This document shows, piece by piece, positions 1-11,600 of a DNA stretch of 64,000 nucleotides. The notes under the pieces were generated by a model. That model saw only the letters and a list, made by a program, of their open reading frames with translations, searched no databases and was not told the DNA's origin. This stretch comes from Coturnix japonica (taxonomy: Eukaryota > Chordata > Aves > Galliformes > Phasianidae), in NCBI RefSeq assembly GCF_001577835.2, contig NC_029518.1, forward strand, positions 34,713,462 to 34,777,461. The letters run 5' to 3'. How positions within the stretch are numbered: the first letter of the stretch is position 1; each line of letters begins with the position of its first letter. The translations under genes and the position numbers were made by a program.

Positions 1-3000
1 CCTTTGCATTTAAGAATTTAAGTCAGACGCTGCAAACTATCCCCATGGGAAAAAAAATACAAACATTTGATTTAGACTCAAGAGCAGTTATTCCCATATT
101 TACTTACACTGTAACTCAGTAGCAAGAGATTCAGAAAAGAAAGAACTTCTAGATTGGATCATGCCACATCCCTATCCTCTTTCTGAAGATGGGTAGAGGC
201 TATGGAGGAAAGTGCAAGAGACCCTCAGGAAGAATATGATCCACCTCTCCCACTGATTTGTATTACGAACAGTGAAGCTTAATATTTTCTCCAGTATTTT
301 CCCAAACTATTGTAACTTACAGCAGTGGCAAAGTCAACAGTCCCTTGTATTTGATATGTTCCTTTGAAAACATTTTTCTTAATATTAACTAATGGCTTTC
401 CAGCTTGAGCATCCATCTGTTTTTCTCTTATGATGCAATAAGAAGAAAAACTCTCTGTAGGCCTGAGCAACATGTACCAGTACCTTACACACTTCTGTCC
501 TTACCTCTTTCAGATGAACAGCCAAAACTCTTGAGACTCTTTATAGACTGTATTCTTTCCTTCGCTCATCTCAGAGCCTCCTTTAATCTTTTTTTTTTTT
601 TTTTAATAGCCAATATTGCACCATATTTCACTAGACTGTACCACTAAATTCTCTGAAGGCATCATAATAACACAAAAGCACATAACATTATTCCAGTTCC
701 TAAAATCTGGTTTGCAAGTACAGACAAACAGCAGAGGTCTTCACTGAGCAGCATACAGTCCCAGCCTATTCCCTCTCACAACCTGATGAAGTGATGTGAA
801 ACTTCACAGGCTGCACTGGTCATTTTAGCAGTTTCAGGGAACAGGAGGCTTCTATTTGTGATACTGAGTGTCGTCTGCTAATATCTGGGCTATTCATCTG
901 ACTCAATCAGTTCTCCTAGAGCAATGCAGAGTCCTTTCCTTTTCTATCCAATCTGTATTTTATGATTTTGGCAATTTTTCACTTCCTCTTCTCCTCTTTC
1001 CATCTTATTTATGTGTATATTAAACACAGGAGCTGGTCCGTAACCTAGAAATATCCCAATCTGTTTTAAAAGGTCCATCCAATACCCCAACAGAAGTAAT
1101 CTCCAAGACAATTTGGGGATCACGACAGCATTCTCCCTGATTACCTTTTGGTGGTTACCCTCATGGAGTTTCATTAAGAACTAGCAGAGCTTCCTGTATG
1201 TCTCAATTTTAAATACATATAAACAGTCTAAATGACGCATATGTGGAATACTGCCTTGTGTGGAAAAAAAGAGATCTAGACCTTCATGTGATTTAATTAC
1301 AATAATAACGTCATAGAAAAATGCAGATAGCATTTGATCAGATCAGACAAGATTAGTGACTTGTTTTCCAGAATGCAGGCTCATTATTCATGCTATTCAT
1401 TAATTACACTCATTATTTACAGAGTGCCAACAACACAAACGTCTACAAGCAAACACAATAAGATGACAAAAAGCACAAGGGAGTAATTTGAGCTTAATAA
1501 AAATTGTTTGATTGCAGTTCTTGGGCCAATTAAACCTCTTAAATTGAAAGTCACGAGGGAAATCCATATCCCAAACCTAACTGCCTAGGCCCAAATTGAT
1601 GGACTATTTAAAGAGGTTTCAAAGTAGCCATTCCAAAGTTATTTTCCCCCTTTAGATGATTCACCCCATTTACATGCATTCAGTCAGCTCTTCAGCTGAT
1701 GTACATCAACACAGCTCTGCTTCAGCCATGCCATCTCATATCAGCCAGAGAGATGGGACTTCTTTTTTGAGTGTGTTATTGTTGTTGTTTTCCTACATCT
1801 CTATCAACCCAGATTTAAAACTGACAGTGACTTCCTATCACCTATTTTTGTTAGGCACAAACTGAAGACTCAGACTATTTGGGTATTTGTGTTCCATTGC
1901 AACTCTACTATGCATTTTTGCTATTCAGAATGAGCTCCAAGAGAAAATGTAATGAGACTAGCAAGATTAGGCTTGCAATCAACTTTTTCAGACACAGTTT
2001 CAACACAAAGTTGTAACTGAGGAGTTAGCATGACCTTTATTATTTCAGAAGGATCTGCCACAGTGGCTCAGTGAGACTTCAGCCGGACTATTAGTCACTG
2101 TGTCAGATGCAGGCACCAAAACCCAACTAAATCTGGCACCAACACGCCATCTGATCCTGAAAACTGACCTGAATCAGCTTTACTCTTGGGAATGGTCCCC
2201 ATCCACGCAATGGAATTGCTCTTACAGAAATCCCTTACTCCCTATGAGTAAACTAGTGAATATCAGATATTTGTGTTGAAAAATAATGAAGAAAAAGGAG
2301 GGGGAAAAAAGGCTCTTAGATAAGAATTTCCATCAGTAAAGCCCTATTTATCAAGCAATCAGAAGTAGCTCTTCCTCAGTGATAAATGGAGCAAATACTG
2401 TGTAACACGCTTTGTTGCATCACTTTCATGATGAAGCACACTTACAAGGAGCTCATCCACCAGCAAACATCTCAGGATGTTTACACTTTGTACTTAGGAA
2501 AGCACAACGTGAAAACAACCACTTGGTCAGAGCCCACATGCCCAGCAAAGCGACCCTTTCTGTTACAGCCCGATCGTTTCGACAACAAAAGCCCCGTGAC
2601 GGCAGAAACAATGTTAAAACAACCAAAGACACACTTTTATGACTTCAATTAATGGGCAACTTATTTTTAGAACTCCTGAAGTCATGCAGCTATCCCCGTG
2701 GAGATAAAAGACAGGCAAGCGATAGGGAGCTTTACATGCAAAAAGCACTAGCTGCTGTATCATAGCCCCCCCGAGGTCTCACTGCCTTTCTAAGTCATGC
2801 CTATGGGGCACACAGCTGGGCTTCTCCTCGCTGATAGCCTAATAAGTTTCTTGCTCAAGTGTAAGCATATGGAAGAAACAGATCCATAGACACAAGAAAG
2901 GCATTAAAAAAAAACACACCAAAAAACCGAGATGAAACACTATGAAAACCTGACCGGCTCCTAAAACATCACTTTGGAATACAGCCGTGTGGGTGAACGC

Positions 3001-3167
3001 AGAGGGGCTTTTTCACAGCTGCCACAAACACAGAGATCAGCATCGCCAGCAGCACCCGTCCCTTGTTCTCAGCAGCATAACTCGTGTCTGCAGGCACTCC
3101 CGCCCCTCAGCACCTGCCCGAGGGCTACAGGCGCAAACTCAACCTCCCCCCCATCCCCGCAACTCAC
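1..3167 (-). other. SLC35F3 intron (5' part only in window)
   Basis: This stretch follows the splice donor of the second SLC35F3 coding exon and continues past the left edge. I see no recognised exon, CR1 copy or RNA gene in it. Composition is AT-rich up to about 2950 and then rises into the CpG island. A short open segment with a good donor at 321-416 on the minus strand is treated as a finding, not a gene. Confidence 0.55.
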
Positions 3168-3397
3168 GTTTGTAGCTGGCGGCCCAGGGCTGGTAGCCGT
3201 AGTAGCCGGTGATACGGAGGATCCTCTCCTCGATGGAGGTGAGCCCCACCGAAGCGCTGGTGAGATCCTCTACGGAGCGGGACCACTTCAAGTCCTCCTT
3301 GATAGCCTCGTCCACCACCAGGTACTTGAGCTGCCGCAGCTGCGGGCTGATGTCGGACAGCCGCCGCGGGCTGACATCGGGGGAGCGCCGCATGCCG
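3168..3397 (-). CDS. SLC35F3: SLC35F3 second coding exon (N-terminal cytosolic region of a putative thiamine transporter); gene continues off left edge
   Basis: The acceptor is a pyrimidine tract ending CAG at 3400-3398 and the donor is GTGAGT from 3167. With exon 1 the model gives 94 residues plus one base. The exon reads MRRSPDVSPRRLSDISPQL at its start and contains SIEERILRITGYYGY near its end. As I recall, the N-terminus of the paralogue SLC35F4 carries a close match (IEDRILRITGYYGYYPG), which places this in the SLC35F3/F4 group. KCNK1 upstream in the same orientation favours SLC35F3, since the human genes are neighbours in that order. The family belongs to the drug/metabolite transporter superfamily, with about ten helices; none are encoded here, so they lie in exons left of the window. 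Human SLC35F3 has been proposed as a thiamine transporter. This would be a long-N-terminus isoform; a shorter one from a different first exon is known in human. The alternative is SLC35F4, which is less likely by neighbourhood. Confidence 0.72.
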
Positions 3398-3430
3398 CTG
3401 GGGGACGGGAGAGGGACGGGAGAGGGACGT
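3398..3430 (-). repeat. Duplicated pyrimidine tract at the SLC35F3 intron acceptor
   Basis: On the minus strand the tract before the CAG is an 11-bp unit (CCGTCCCTCTC-like) repeated about two and a half times. It provides the pyrimidine tract of the 165-bp intron. A small tandem duplication is the simplest explanation. Confidence 0.6.
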
Positions 3431-3562
3431 CAGGGGCCGCCGCCCTAAGAACCACGCGCGGCGACCCCACGGCTCCGACAACTTTCCCCGCAGGTGCCGC
3501 GAAACGGGCTGCGGTGGGTGGGTGTCCCGGTCCCTCCCGCACCGCCCCGCGGCCGTACTCAC

Positions 3563-3615
3563 AGAGTGGCTGCTTTGCCCCGCGCGGAGCCGTTGGGGAA
3601 CTCCCGGATCCCCAT
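3563..3615 (-). CDS. SLC35F3: SLC35F3, first coding exon
   Basis: The start codon is at 3615-3613 in a good context (CCCC before ATGG). The exon encodes 17 residues beginning MGIREFPNGSARGKAAT plus two bases of a leucine codon, then meets a consensus donor, GTGAGT, at 3562. Joining it to the acceptor at 3398 keeps the frame: CT plus C gives Leu, followed by Gly-Met. The intron is only 165 bp and GC-rich. The segment has no membrane helix, so it is the cytosolic N-terminus of a membrane transporter. The gene call rests on the next exon and on its neighbour KCNK1. The start and join are my inference and lack transcript support. Confidence 0.65.
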
Positions 3616-3960
3616 GGGGAGAAGCAGCGAGGGCTGCGGGGCGCCCAGACTTCACGGCGGGGCGAGCCGGCGGCGCTCACCGGCAGGTACCAGGAGGGAA
3701 GGAGGCGCGGAGCGGGCGAGGAGGCGGCGGCCACCGCTGAGGGTCCCCGGGCACGGCGCTGCCCGGCGAGGAGAAGCGGGCAGCAGAGGGGCGGGTCGTG
3801 GCTGCCGGCTGCGAGGCGCTGCCGGCTGCGGAGCGCGCCCTGCCCGGCCCCCGCCGCCGCCCCGCGCCCCCCGCGCTGCCGCCGGCCGCCGCCAGGGGGA
3901 GCCCCACGCGTGCAGCCGGGTGACGGCCGCGCCGTGCGCCCCCTGCCGGCCGGCAGCGCC

Positions 3961-4138
3961 TCACAGAATCACAGAATGAGCCGGGTTGGAAGGGACCTCA
4001 AGGATCATGTAGTTCCAACCCCCCTGCCTGGCAGGGCCACCAAACATACACCTTTACTAGATCAGGTTGCCCAGGGCCCCGTCCAACCTGGTCTTGAACA
4101 CCTCCAAGGACGGGGCATCCACAACCTCCCTGGGAGGT
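3961..4138 (-). mobile_element. CR1 LINE, 3' fragment
   Basis: On the plus strand it begins with the terminal repeat TCACAGAATCACAGAAT, followed by the standard CR1 3' region (GGTTGGAAGGGACCTCAAGG, later CAGGTTGCCCAGGGCCCCGT). The element therefore reads on the minus strand with its 3' end at the left. It is 5'-truncated to about 180 bp, as most CR1 copies are. It lies directly against the upstream edge of the SLC35F3 CpG island. Confidence 0.9.
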
Positions 4139-7100
4139 CAGATCAGTGGTAGTGGTTAAAGCAAGAACGGGATTAGGCTTTTCACTCAGACCACCAAAGT
4201 CCAGGCTCATTCTAGCACTCACAGACAGCTGCCACAGAATTCAGAGCCCCTCTTGCATGCTTCTCCACTTCAGTATTCCAGAATCATCTCATTCTATACC
4301 CGTTCCTCCAAGAGATTGTTTTGCTGCTGTTTTCTTCTTTGCCAGCTGCTGTCATTTCAAGGTGTAAATTGGATGATAGATGTGCGATAACACATTCCCC
4401 TGTCATGCAGACGTTGAGTGACTTGGGACAGCTGAGTGGCAGTGTTGGCAGGCTTGAAGTGAGCATGCATCTTGTGAGAGAAAAGGAAATGCATGGGAGG
4501 GAACGATGTAACATGTACCGAGATGCTTAATTAAACAACATCTCAACATTACAGCTCCTCAGATCTTACCAAATCTTGCTATAAACAATGCTGCTTCTTA
4601 AAAGTAAGCGTTTTATATATTTATACACAGTATAATGTCTATTCAGCAAACAAAATTGAGCAGGATTTGAGTTAGTGTAGGTAGGAGCCACCCAGTATTA
4701 TACGTAGCACCAAACTGGTGATGCTTTGAATGCTATTTCTGAACCTTTTATGACTTTTAAATCAATAAAACACCTACAATCACATGAGTTAGGAAATAGT
4801 GTATTTTTCAAATGGCAGAGCTCTGTAAGAGGGAACAGTTTGTATTTATTGCAGAGTAAGGTAACTTACTGTCCTATTAGCTGCATCCTGCTTGACTGCT
4901 ACTCAGCTCTTAAATACACCCATCAAGACATCTCAGTACTACGCTGTTGACACTGTGATGCCATGTCAGAGGAAAATGTCATTTAAACTCTATTTTCATT
5001 TCCCATTATTACTGACTTAGTTTATCCAAGATGGATAAATATTACTCCCATCACATGCAGGACTAGTAACTTTCAAACAGCTCTAGGAACTCAGAGTTCC
5101 AGCCCACTTCTTAAGCAAGTATGCTGATATATGTCCTCGCTCCTTAACATTTTTATCCATATTACTGAAGGTGTACCCCTGAGCCATTAATCTGGTTTTT
5201 CTGCCCCAAAGGTCGTTGGATATTAGACAGAAATACGATGTACATGATAAAAGTCACATGTAATATATGGAAACACCTCTATGGCAAAATTATGTTCTCT
5301 TACTGGGGTCATATCTGACATCCACACAAATATAATGCTACTGTATAGCCAAGTGACACCAGCTAGATCAGCAGGACTAGTTTAAGGTTCATATGCTATT
5401 CTGATTAGATGAACAGATGAATAAAATCTATTTAATAGGCAAAATTTTGAAGAGGCAACAAAAAATATTGCCATAGTTAAAAACTTGTGGGTTTTTCCCC
5501 AGGTAATCTTGCTTCCATTCACTTTTTGAAGTATCTATATTTATATTTAAATTCAGAAAACCAAGAAAGGCTGCTTGAGATGACAGAAAATATCCAAATA
5601 CAAAACCAAATAAATCAGCCCAACCACCGTCAACCACTTCACACTTTCTCAAGTAGAGAGAGGGAATGTGATTCAGCAATTACAGTCAGATGACTTTAAG
5701 ACAAGTTGCAACATATCTTTCATGTAAATTCCTGAATAGTTCTTAGATTCTTGCAACTTGAAGGCAAAACCAAACAAGTATCAGGATTTCAGACGTGACT
5801 CCTTGATAAAAGCATCCAGAAAGCTCTGAAAACTATGATGTAGTTGCTTGCTGTAGTCACGAAGGGACATAAGCCTGTGTCTTGGTTTCTGGGAGGTAAG
5901 GTGCTTTATATAAAGCCGATTTTAATCTGCTACTTCAATGTTGTTGAATATAAACTCTTCAGTATTCTTCTTTGTCAAACAGTAGAAAATAAAAGTGCCT
6001 TTCATTTGAAATTGAAAATAGACCTAATGATTGTTTTGCTGCTTATTGTTAGATGAGAAGCACAGAAAAAAAAAAACAACCCACACACCTTTTACTTTTT
6101 AGGGCATCTCATCATTTCTTTGTAGTGTGCGAACACTGCCTTTGTCTCTTCCTGATTCAAATAGAAAACTGAAATGCAAAACACTAAGATGCCTTTTGCG
6201 AAACAATAGCATCTCCTTCCTCATTTTCCTTCTTCAGCAGGAAACTGCAAAAGGACTGTAGGAGGTGTCAGAGACAGAAAATACAGAACAGTAGATCTTT
6301 TCAATATCCTGTATTTTAAGAAATGCCTGAGGCATGAATCCCAAAGTCAATCTGTGCTCTGTATGGACTTGGATCTTGCACCACATTCTGCTATGTCAAG
6401 TAACTTATAACAGAAATAATGGACTACAGAACAAAGATAAAGGAAAGACTAGTTACCAGTCTTACAGGTTTCTGTATATTTTCTGTCATTTCCACTTGGT
6501 CCTTTTCACTTCGCTGACCAGTGTGATAGACTGAAAGGAGAGCCAAATAACCAGGGAATAAGGAAAAAGGGAAAATGATAGCAATGGCTCTCTACCCTGG
6601 CTATCCCATGGTAAGAAATACAAAAGCAGCCACAAAGATTCAGTGAAAGACTATAAATAGAGTGCAAAAGAAAACTTAATGGATTTGTGCTGACGAAAGG
6701 CTGTTGCTTTCGTGAATCAGAGCATGACATTCATCCTGTGTTTAAAGTTGCTTACCTGGAAGGCGTGCCAGCCCCAAGAAAAATCTGATCATTCTCACCC
6801 TTTGGATAAACTTTTATTTCTCAGCTTTTGAAGGTGGCTTTTAAAATTACCATTTTTGGATGCATCACTAGTCTTGGACAGTACAGCCTTCACAGCAAAG
6901 TAATCTCTGAAGGCTTGGACACTCAGGCAGCTTTTATTGTATAGGGTTAATGGCAGCTGATTGTAGCTGTTCAAATATCTGAAATATTAAAATCTTACTG
7001 CATTTTATTCCCAGCTTTTTTTTTTTTTTTTTAAGACTTCATTAAACAAAAAATCTGTTAACAATATAAGTCTGCAATGAGAGGAAGAACACTAAGAACT

Positions 7101-9310
7101 ACTGGCAGACAATTCACAGAGGTGCTGTGCATGTCCCTCCTAGCATTTATTTGCACGCAGTGACATCTGTATTAATTGTATACAAACATCAGGGCTGGTG
7201 TAAGCACTACACTGAGCCTCAGAGCAATACTGCATCTCTGCATGAAACCGTATAGCATTGGAAAATGGGTTATTTCTTTAGTAGAGTATTTTATTGTGGT
7301 GATAAATTAGAAAGAACGAGATTATTTGATTAAACTTTCTCAGTCACTGCTGAATGGACTACCTTGCTTGTAGAATTAATAAAAAGGCCAAGACACCTCA
7401 TTAACATGCTTGGTAGTAAGCTGGATTGGCAACAGTACAGCTTAATCCTGCCAAAGGGTATTTGCTGAGGAAAGTCAAAAAGCTTTTAAATCATTCTTAA
7501 AGGTTGAGACAAGAAAAGATGACCTTGCAAAAGCTGTAGTCCTGAACTGTCCAGAAGAATTTCCCCCTTCCCCACATATCCTAGAGCTACTTACTTAACA
7601 GAACAACATTAAATAACATGCCTGTTTTAAATGCATATAGATTGATTTTGCTGTGAATGTTGATGGGGAAGCCAGATACAAAAGCTTAAGCTGGAAAAAG
7701 CTACACGTGATAGAACTCCCTAGGGTTTTTAGCAGCTGAAAATATACTGTCATCACCTAGTTTACAATTAAGTCACCTGGTCTAAAGGCAAATTTTCATG
7801 TACAATACCTGACAGACTCACCACATCACTTTCAGCAAGGCCTCACACTTTGCATTAAAATTTACAAATCAGAAGGACATGGAGAAAGTGGATGAAAAGC
7901 GCCAGCAGCTGTGCAGAATCATGCCTACTAAAACACCACTAAGATCAAGATGAATGTTATCACTGCTATTTAAAGTCATTCATGTATGGTAAATACAGCT
8001 ACAGAAAGTTAAGAAGTAAACTGCTTCATAATTCTCACACAGAACAGCCTATGAAATTGTTCCCAAACTCAAACTCTTTTCAAAATGCCATTTACATTAT
8101 TCACGATGGGTATTTGTTCTGTATTGTACATTTTAAATAATGAAAATATGCTTTACAACTGATTTTCTACATGAAAACAGTCTTTTGTACGTAGAAAAAA
8201 GCAGCAACATCTGTCAATAGAATTACTATTTGAATAAATTTTAATGATTTAAAATTCAAAGCAGTGTTATCTACCAACCTGGATTGATGGATTATTTCAT
8301 ACTGGAGGAATTCTGCTGGCTTAACAGAGTTGCCTCCAATGTACAACTATATAGGTAGCCACTTATTTTGAAGAGTGGCATATTTGTAATCATAATCATA
8401 TTTTCAATAGGAACATGGCTGCAATAGATGTTTTTTCTACTATAAGTACCTTAATTTCCAACTTTTCTTAAGCTAAGAACAACTTCTCAAAAATCTGTAG
8501 GCCCCTGTGTTCCATTATTGGTGATGTTTCTTCTAAAGTGTATTTTAAATTCCTATCTCTAGGCTACCATGATTGGTTTTGAGCTCTAAGTTTCCCATGT
8601 GTGTAAGCTTTCCTTTGTTGGCCTGTGTAAGATTTCTACTCAAGCAAAAATAGGGGAACCTGAGGAATTCCTCCCAAGCATGAAATCAAGCCATATCAGC
8701 AACATCAAATTTAAACATGTAATCAGTAGTGGAGGTGAAGAGGAGATTACTTCATAGTAGGATAAGTTCAATGGAAAAGACACTTGCTTTGACTAACTTG
8801 AAATACAAATGCTATACAAAAAATACAAATACTCTGCTTTTAGAATTTGTAAGAAACAAAAAAGCTAGATTTTAAAAAGAATCATATTAGGGAAGTCTGT
8901 AATATCAGCCAGAAATATCCATTTTAATTATATCAAATAAACGAGGAAAGAATAATTAGAATAACTCATTATTTTCCCCAGTACATGGCATATAGATGGA
9001 TCGGTTGTGATTTCACACAATAAGTTGAAAAACTGTACTATTCTATGCTTTACTACGCAGTTGAAAACCAGTTTGTGCCTTGGTATCCTGCCTGGGATTT
9101 TCATATAACTTCCAATGTATTCTTTGTACACAGCAGATGTGAATTATAGTAGTACCTATAAAACACAGTCATTACATCCTGAGCACTGAACTTCGTATCG
9201 CAATTTGCCACCACCCAGCATTCATGAGTTTATATCAGTCATGTTTTAGATATCAGCCATGACTACAATTAATGTCTTGTGATCTTAAATACAGTGTTCC
9301 CAGACAGGCA
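4139..9310. other. Intergenic DNA without recognised features
   Basis: About 5.2 kb of AT-rich sequence upstream of SLC35F3. I see short homopolymer runs (for example a T tract near 7018-7033) but no gene, CR1 copy or RNA gene. Open frames here are short and unconvincing. Confidence 0.5.
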
Positions 9311-10120
9311 TGAACAGCAGGCCCAAGAGAAACTCATGAGGTTCAGCAAATCTAAGTACAAGATCCTGCTCCAGCATTGAGGCTATGTCCACAACAAATA
9401 CAAGCTGAGGGATGAAGGCACTAAGCACAGCTCTGCTTTAAAGGATTTGGAGGTACTAGTGGATAGGAAGCTGAACATGAGCCAGTAACATGCCCTCACA
9501 GTCCAGAAAGGCAACTGCATCCTGGTCTGCATCTAAAGCATCGTGACCAGCAGGATGAGGGAGGTGATCCTCCTTCTCTATTCTGTGCTGGAGAGACCTC
9601 ACCTGGAGTACTGCATCCAGGTATGGAGGCTTCAGCACAGGAGAGACTTGGATCTGTTGGAGCACATCCAGAGGAGGGCCACAAATAGGATCCAAGGGAT
9701 GGAACACATCTTGTAAAGGGACAGGCTAAGAGATCTGAGGCTGTTCAGCCTGGAGAAGGCTCAAAGGTAACCTGATAGCAGCCAGATATTGATCTGCAAT
9801 CTATCTGGGGAGCTACAGAAAAGAAGGGGACAGACTCTTTAACAAGCTCTGTTCTGATAGGGCAAGTGGAAATGGTTGCAAGCTTAGAGATGGTAGATTT
9901 AGACTGGATAGAAGGAAAAAGACTTTTCCAGTGAGGGCAGAGAGGCACAGGAACAGGTTGCCCAGAGATGTCATGGATGCCCCATTCCTGGGGACATTCA
10001 AGGCAAAGCTGGATCAGGCTTTGGCCAACTTGATCTAGCTACAGATAACCCCTGTCCACTGCAGGAAAGTTGGAACCTTTAAAATTCCCTTCCAACTCTA
10101 AGGATCCTATGATTCTATAT
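9311..10120 (+). mobile_element. CR1 LINE, longest 3' fragment in the window
   Basis: This runs from the end of the CR1 reverse-transcriptase region (CTCATGAGGTTCAGCAAATC near 9330) through the 3' non-coding part (GAGACCTCACCTGGAGTACT near 9593, CTGTTCAGCCTGGAGAAGG near 9741). It ends at CCTATGATTCTATATG near 10108-10123. At about 800 bp it is the most complete CR1 here, yet still heavily 5'-truncated. Drift from the consensus is moderate, and no usable reading frame remains in the element's sense direction. Confidence 0.9.
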
Positions 10121-11371
10121 GCTCATCATAGCAAATTCAGTAAGTTCACTATTTAGGAAATAGTTACTACTCAAGGGAGATTTAAAAAAAAAAGAAAAGA
10201 AAAATAATTATTTTCAGTTTTTTAAGGGGGAATAGCACTGCACAGGGTCACATCTCTTTTACTTGAGTTGGCAGATCAGATTATAAATAGATGTGGCATG
10301 AAGATGCCATCTTCACACAGTCTAACTAAGTTACAGCTTTCAGGCTGGGGGGGAAAGGAAGATTAGCATGAAACTCTTACAGCTATTTATTATGAGAAAG
10401 TGACAGCCCATTAATCTTCCTGTTTGCTTAGGAAAGGAGAAGAAATAAGGGTCTCGCATCCCAGCAAAAAGACCTCTCAATTTAGGTACTGAACCAATCT
10501 TTGTCTAACACATCTTAGGAAGTTTGCTGAAGCCTCCATCACTGGTATTTGAGAAGATGTGTATCTGTCAAGGAAAGAATCCCAAGCTGTGCAGCTCTTT
10601 TCTCCATAATGGATGCTTCAGTGTTCACTGCTCACTTAGCAGTAACTATATCACATGCCAAGCCAAAATCACACCAGAAAACACACAGACTATACTAGAT
10701 TTCTGGAGAAGTGTTGCTGCAGTTGGTCCTAATTGCACATGATGTTTTGTTGTATTAGTCAGTAGCTGCCTCATCGTTAGCAGCTTAGTTTTCCTTTTTA
10801 TTACATTTCAATTGTCAAAAAAAAACCCCTAAATCCTAGAGGTTGGTTAATGAGTTTTCTCCCTTTTCTGAATATTTATTCTCTCATTAAAAATGAACTC
10901 TTCTCCACTCCCCCTCCCAGAGTTGAGCTATCATTTCATCTGATAAAATTAAGTTACTCTCGATTCTCATCTCTTCCCCATGGGTTTCCATAAGCTCTAT
11001 CTCATGCGACCCAGCTCAGAGCTTCAGAGACTATTATCTGCGTTGTGCCTTTCAGAAAGGCAGTCTTTAGCCTTGTAGGTTTTGAAGATATCTTTTGGTG
11101 ATATTTCCTAAGTGTACAGATGAAACACAAAAATGATTTCCCTGCAGCTGCAATGCTGAGGGGCACAAGGGGAAGCGCTGCTTGTATGTTTCCCTGGCTC
11201 CAATTTGGACACAGGCAAAAGGAAACCATTAACCCACTGAAAAAATAATAATAATTTAAAAATTACAAAGGAACAGTTTCTGGACTATTCTGTTGTAATA
11301 TGGTGGAAAGCACAGCAAAACAGCAGCAGAGTAGCAAGGTCTTAATCTGCAGTAAGTAAGGATTTGCTCAA
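10121..11371. other. Intergenic DNA without recognised features
   Basis: AT-rich, with purine runs near 10180-10205. I see no gene, mobile element or RNA gene. Confidence 0.5.
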
Positions 11372-11600
11372 ACGCAACAGCCATAGGCACACAAACAAAG
11401 GAAAGGATCTGCTTACCCTTATGGCATCAGGTATGCAGAGATCTCCAAAGAGATACCCTCACCTCTACTGCCAGCCCATAAGAGAGGTCTGGAAAGGGAT
11501 GGATCCTGACTCCACCCCTTCTGGCACTCAAGTGCACCTGAGCTCCTTTGGGTTGGCCCTGCCTTCCCACCAGGTGCTCAATCACTGCTTCAAGACATGA
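11372..11600. repeat. Unnamed dispersed repeat, copy 1 of 3
   Basis: This shares a long diverged alignment with 28728-28976. Shared blocks include a run like GGATGGATCCTGACTCCACC and, later, ACCAGGTGCTCA then CACTGCTTCA. The core also appears at 25912-26075. I do not recognise the family. It may be an old LTR or a non-autonomous element, and I see no clear terminal repeats. Confidence 0.6.

Larger units (their letters stand above)
3150..3960 (-). promoter_or_regulatory. CpG island at the 5' end of SLC35F3
   Basis: The sequence changes abruptly from AT-rich to very GC-rich with many CG dinucleotides, and returns to ordinary composition where a CR1 copy begins near 3960. It contains the two coding exons of the SLC35F3 start and extends about 345 bp upstream of the ATG on the minus strand. 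A CpG island around a first exon is the usual sign of a vertebrate promoter. I see no clear TATA box, which fits that promoter class. The transcription start cannot be placed from sequence alone. Confidence 0.75.

Noticed and set aside
3164-3979. Several overlapping open frames in the CpG island on both strands, up to 392 residues
   Set aside because: They come from GC-rich composition with few stop codons. Only the frame with SLC35F-like sequence and matching splice sites is supported.
9456-9948. Minus-strand open frames inside the CR1 copy
   Set aside because: They are antisense to the CR1 element and have no known coding role.
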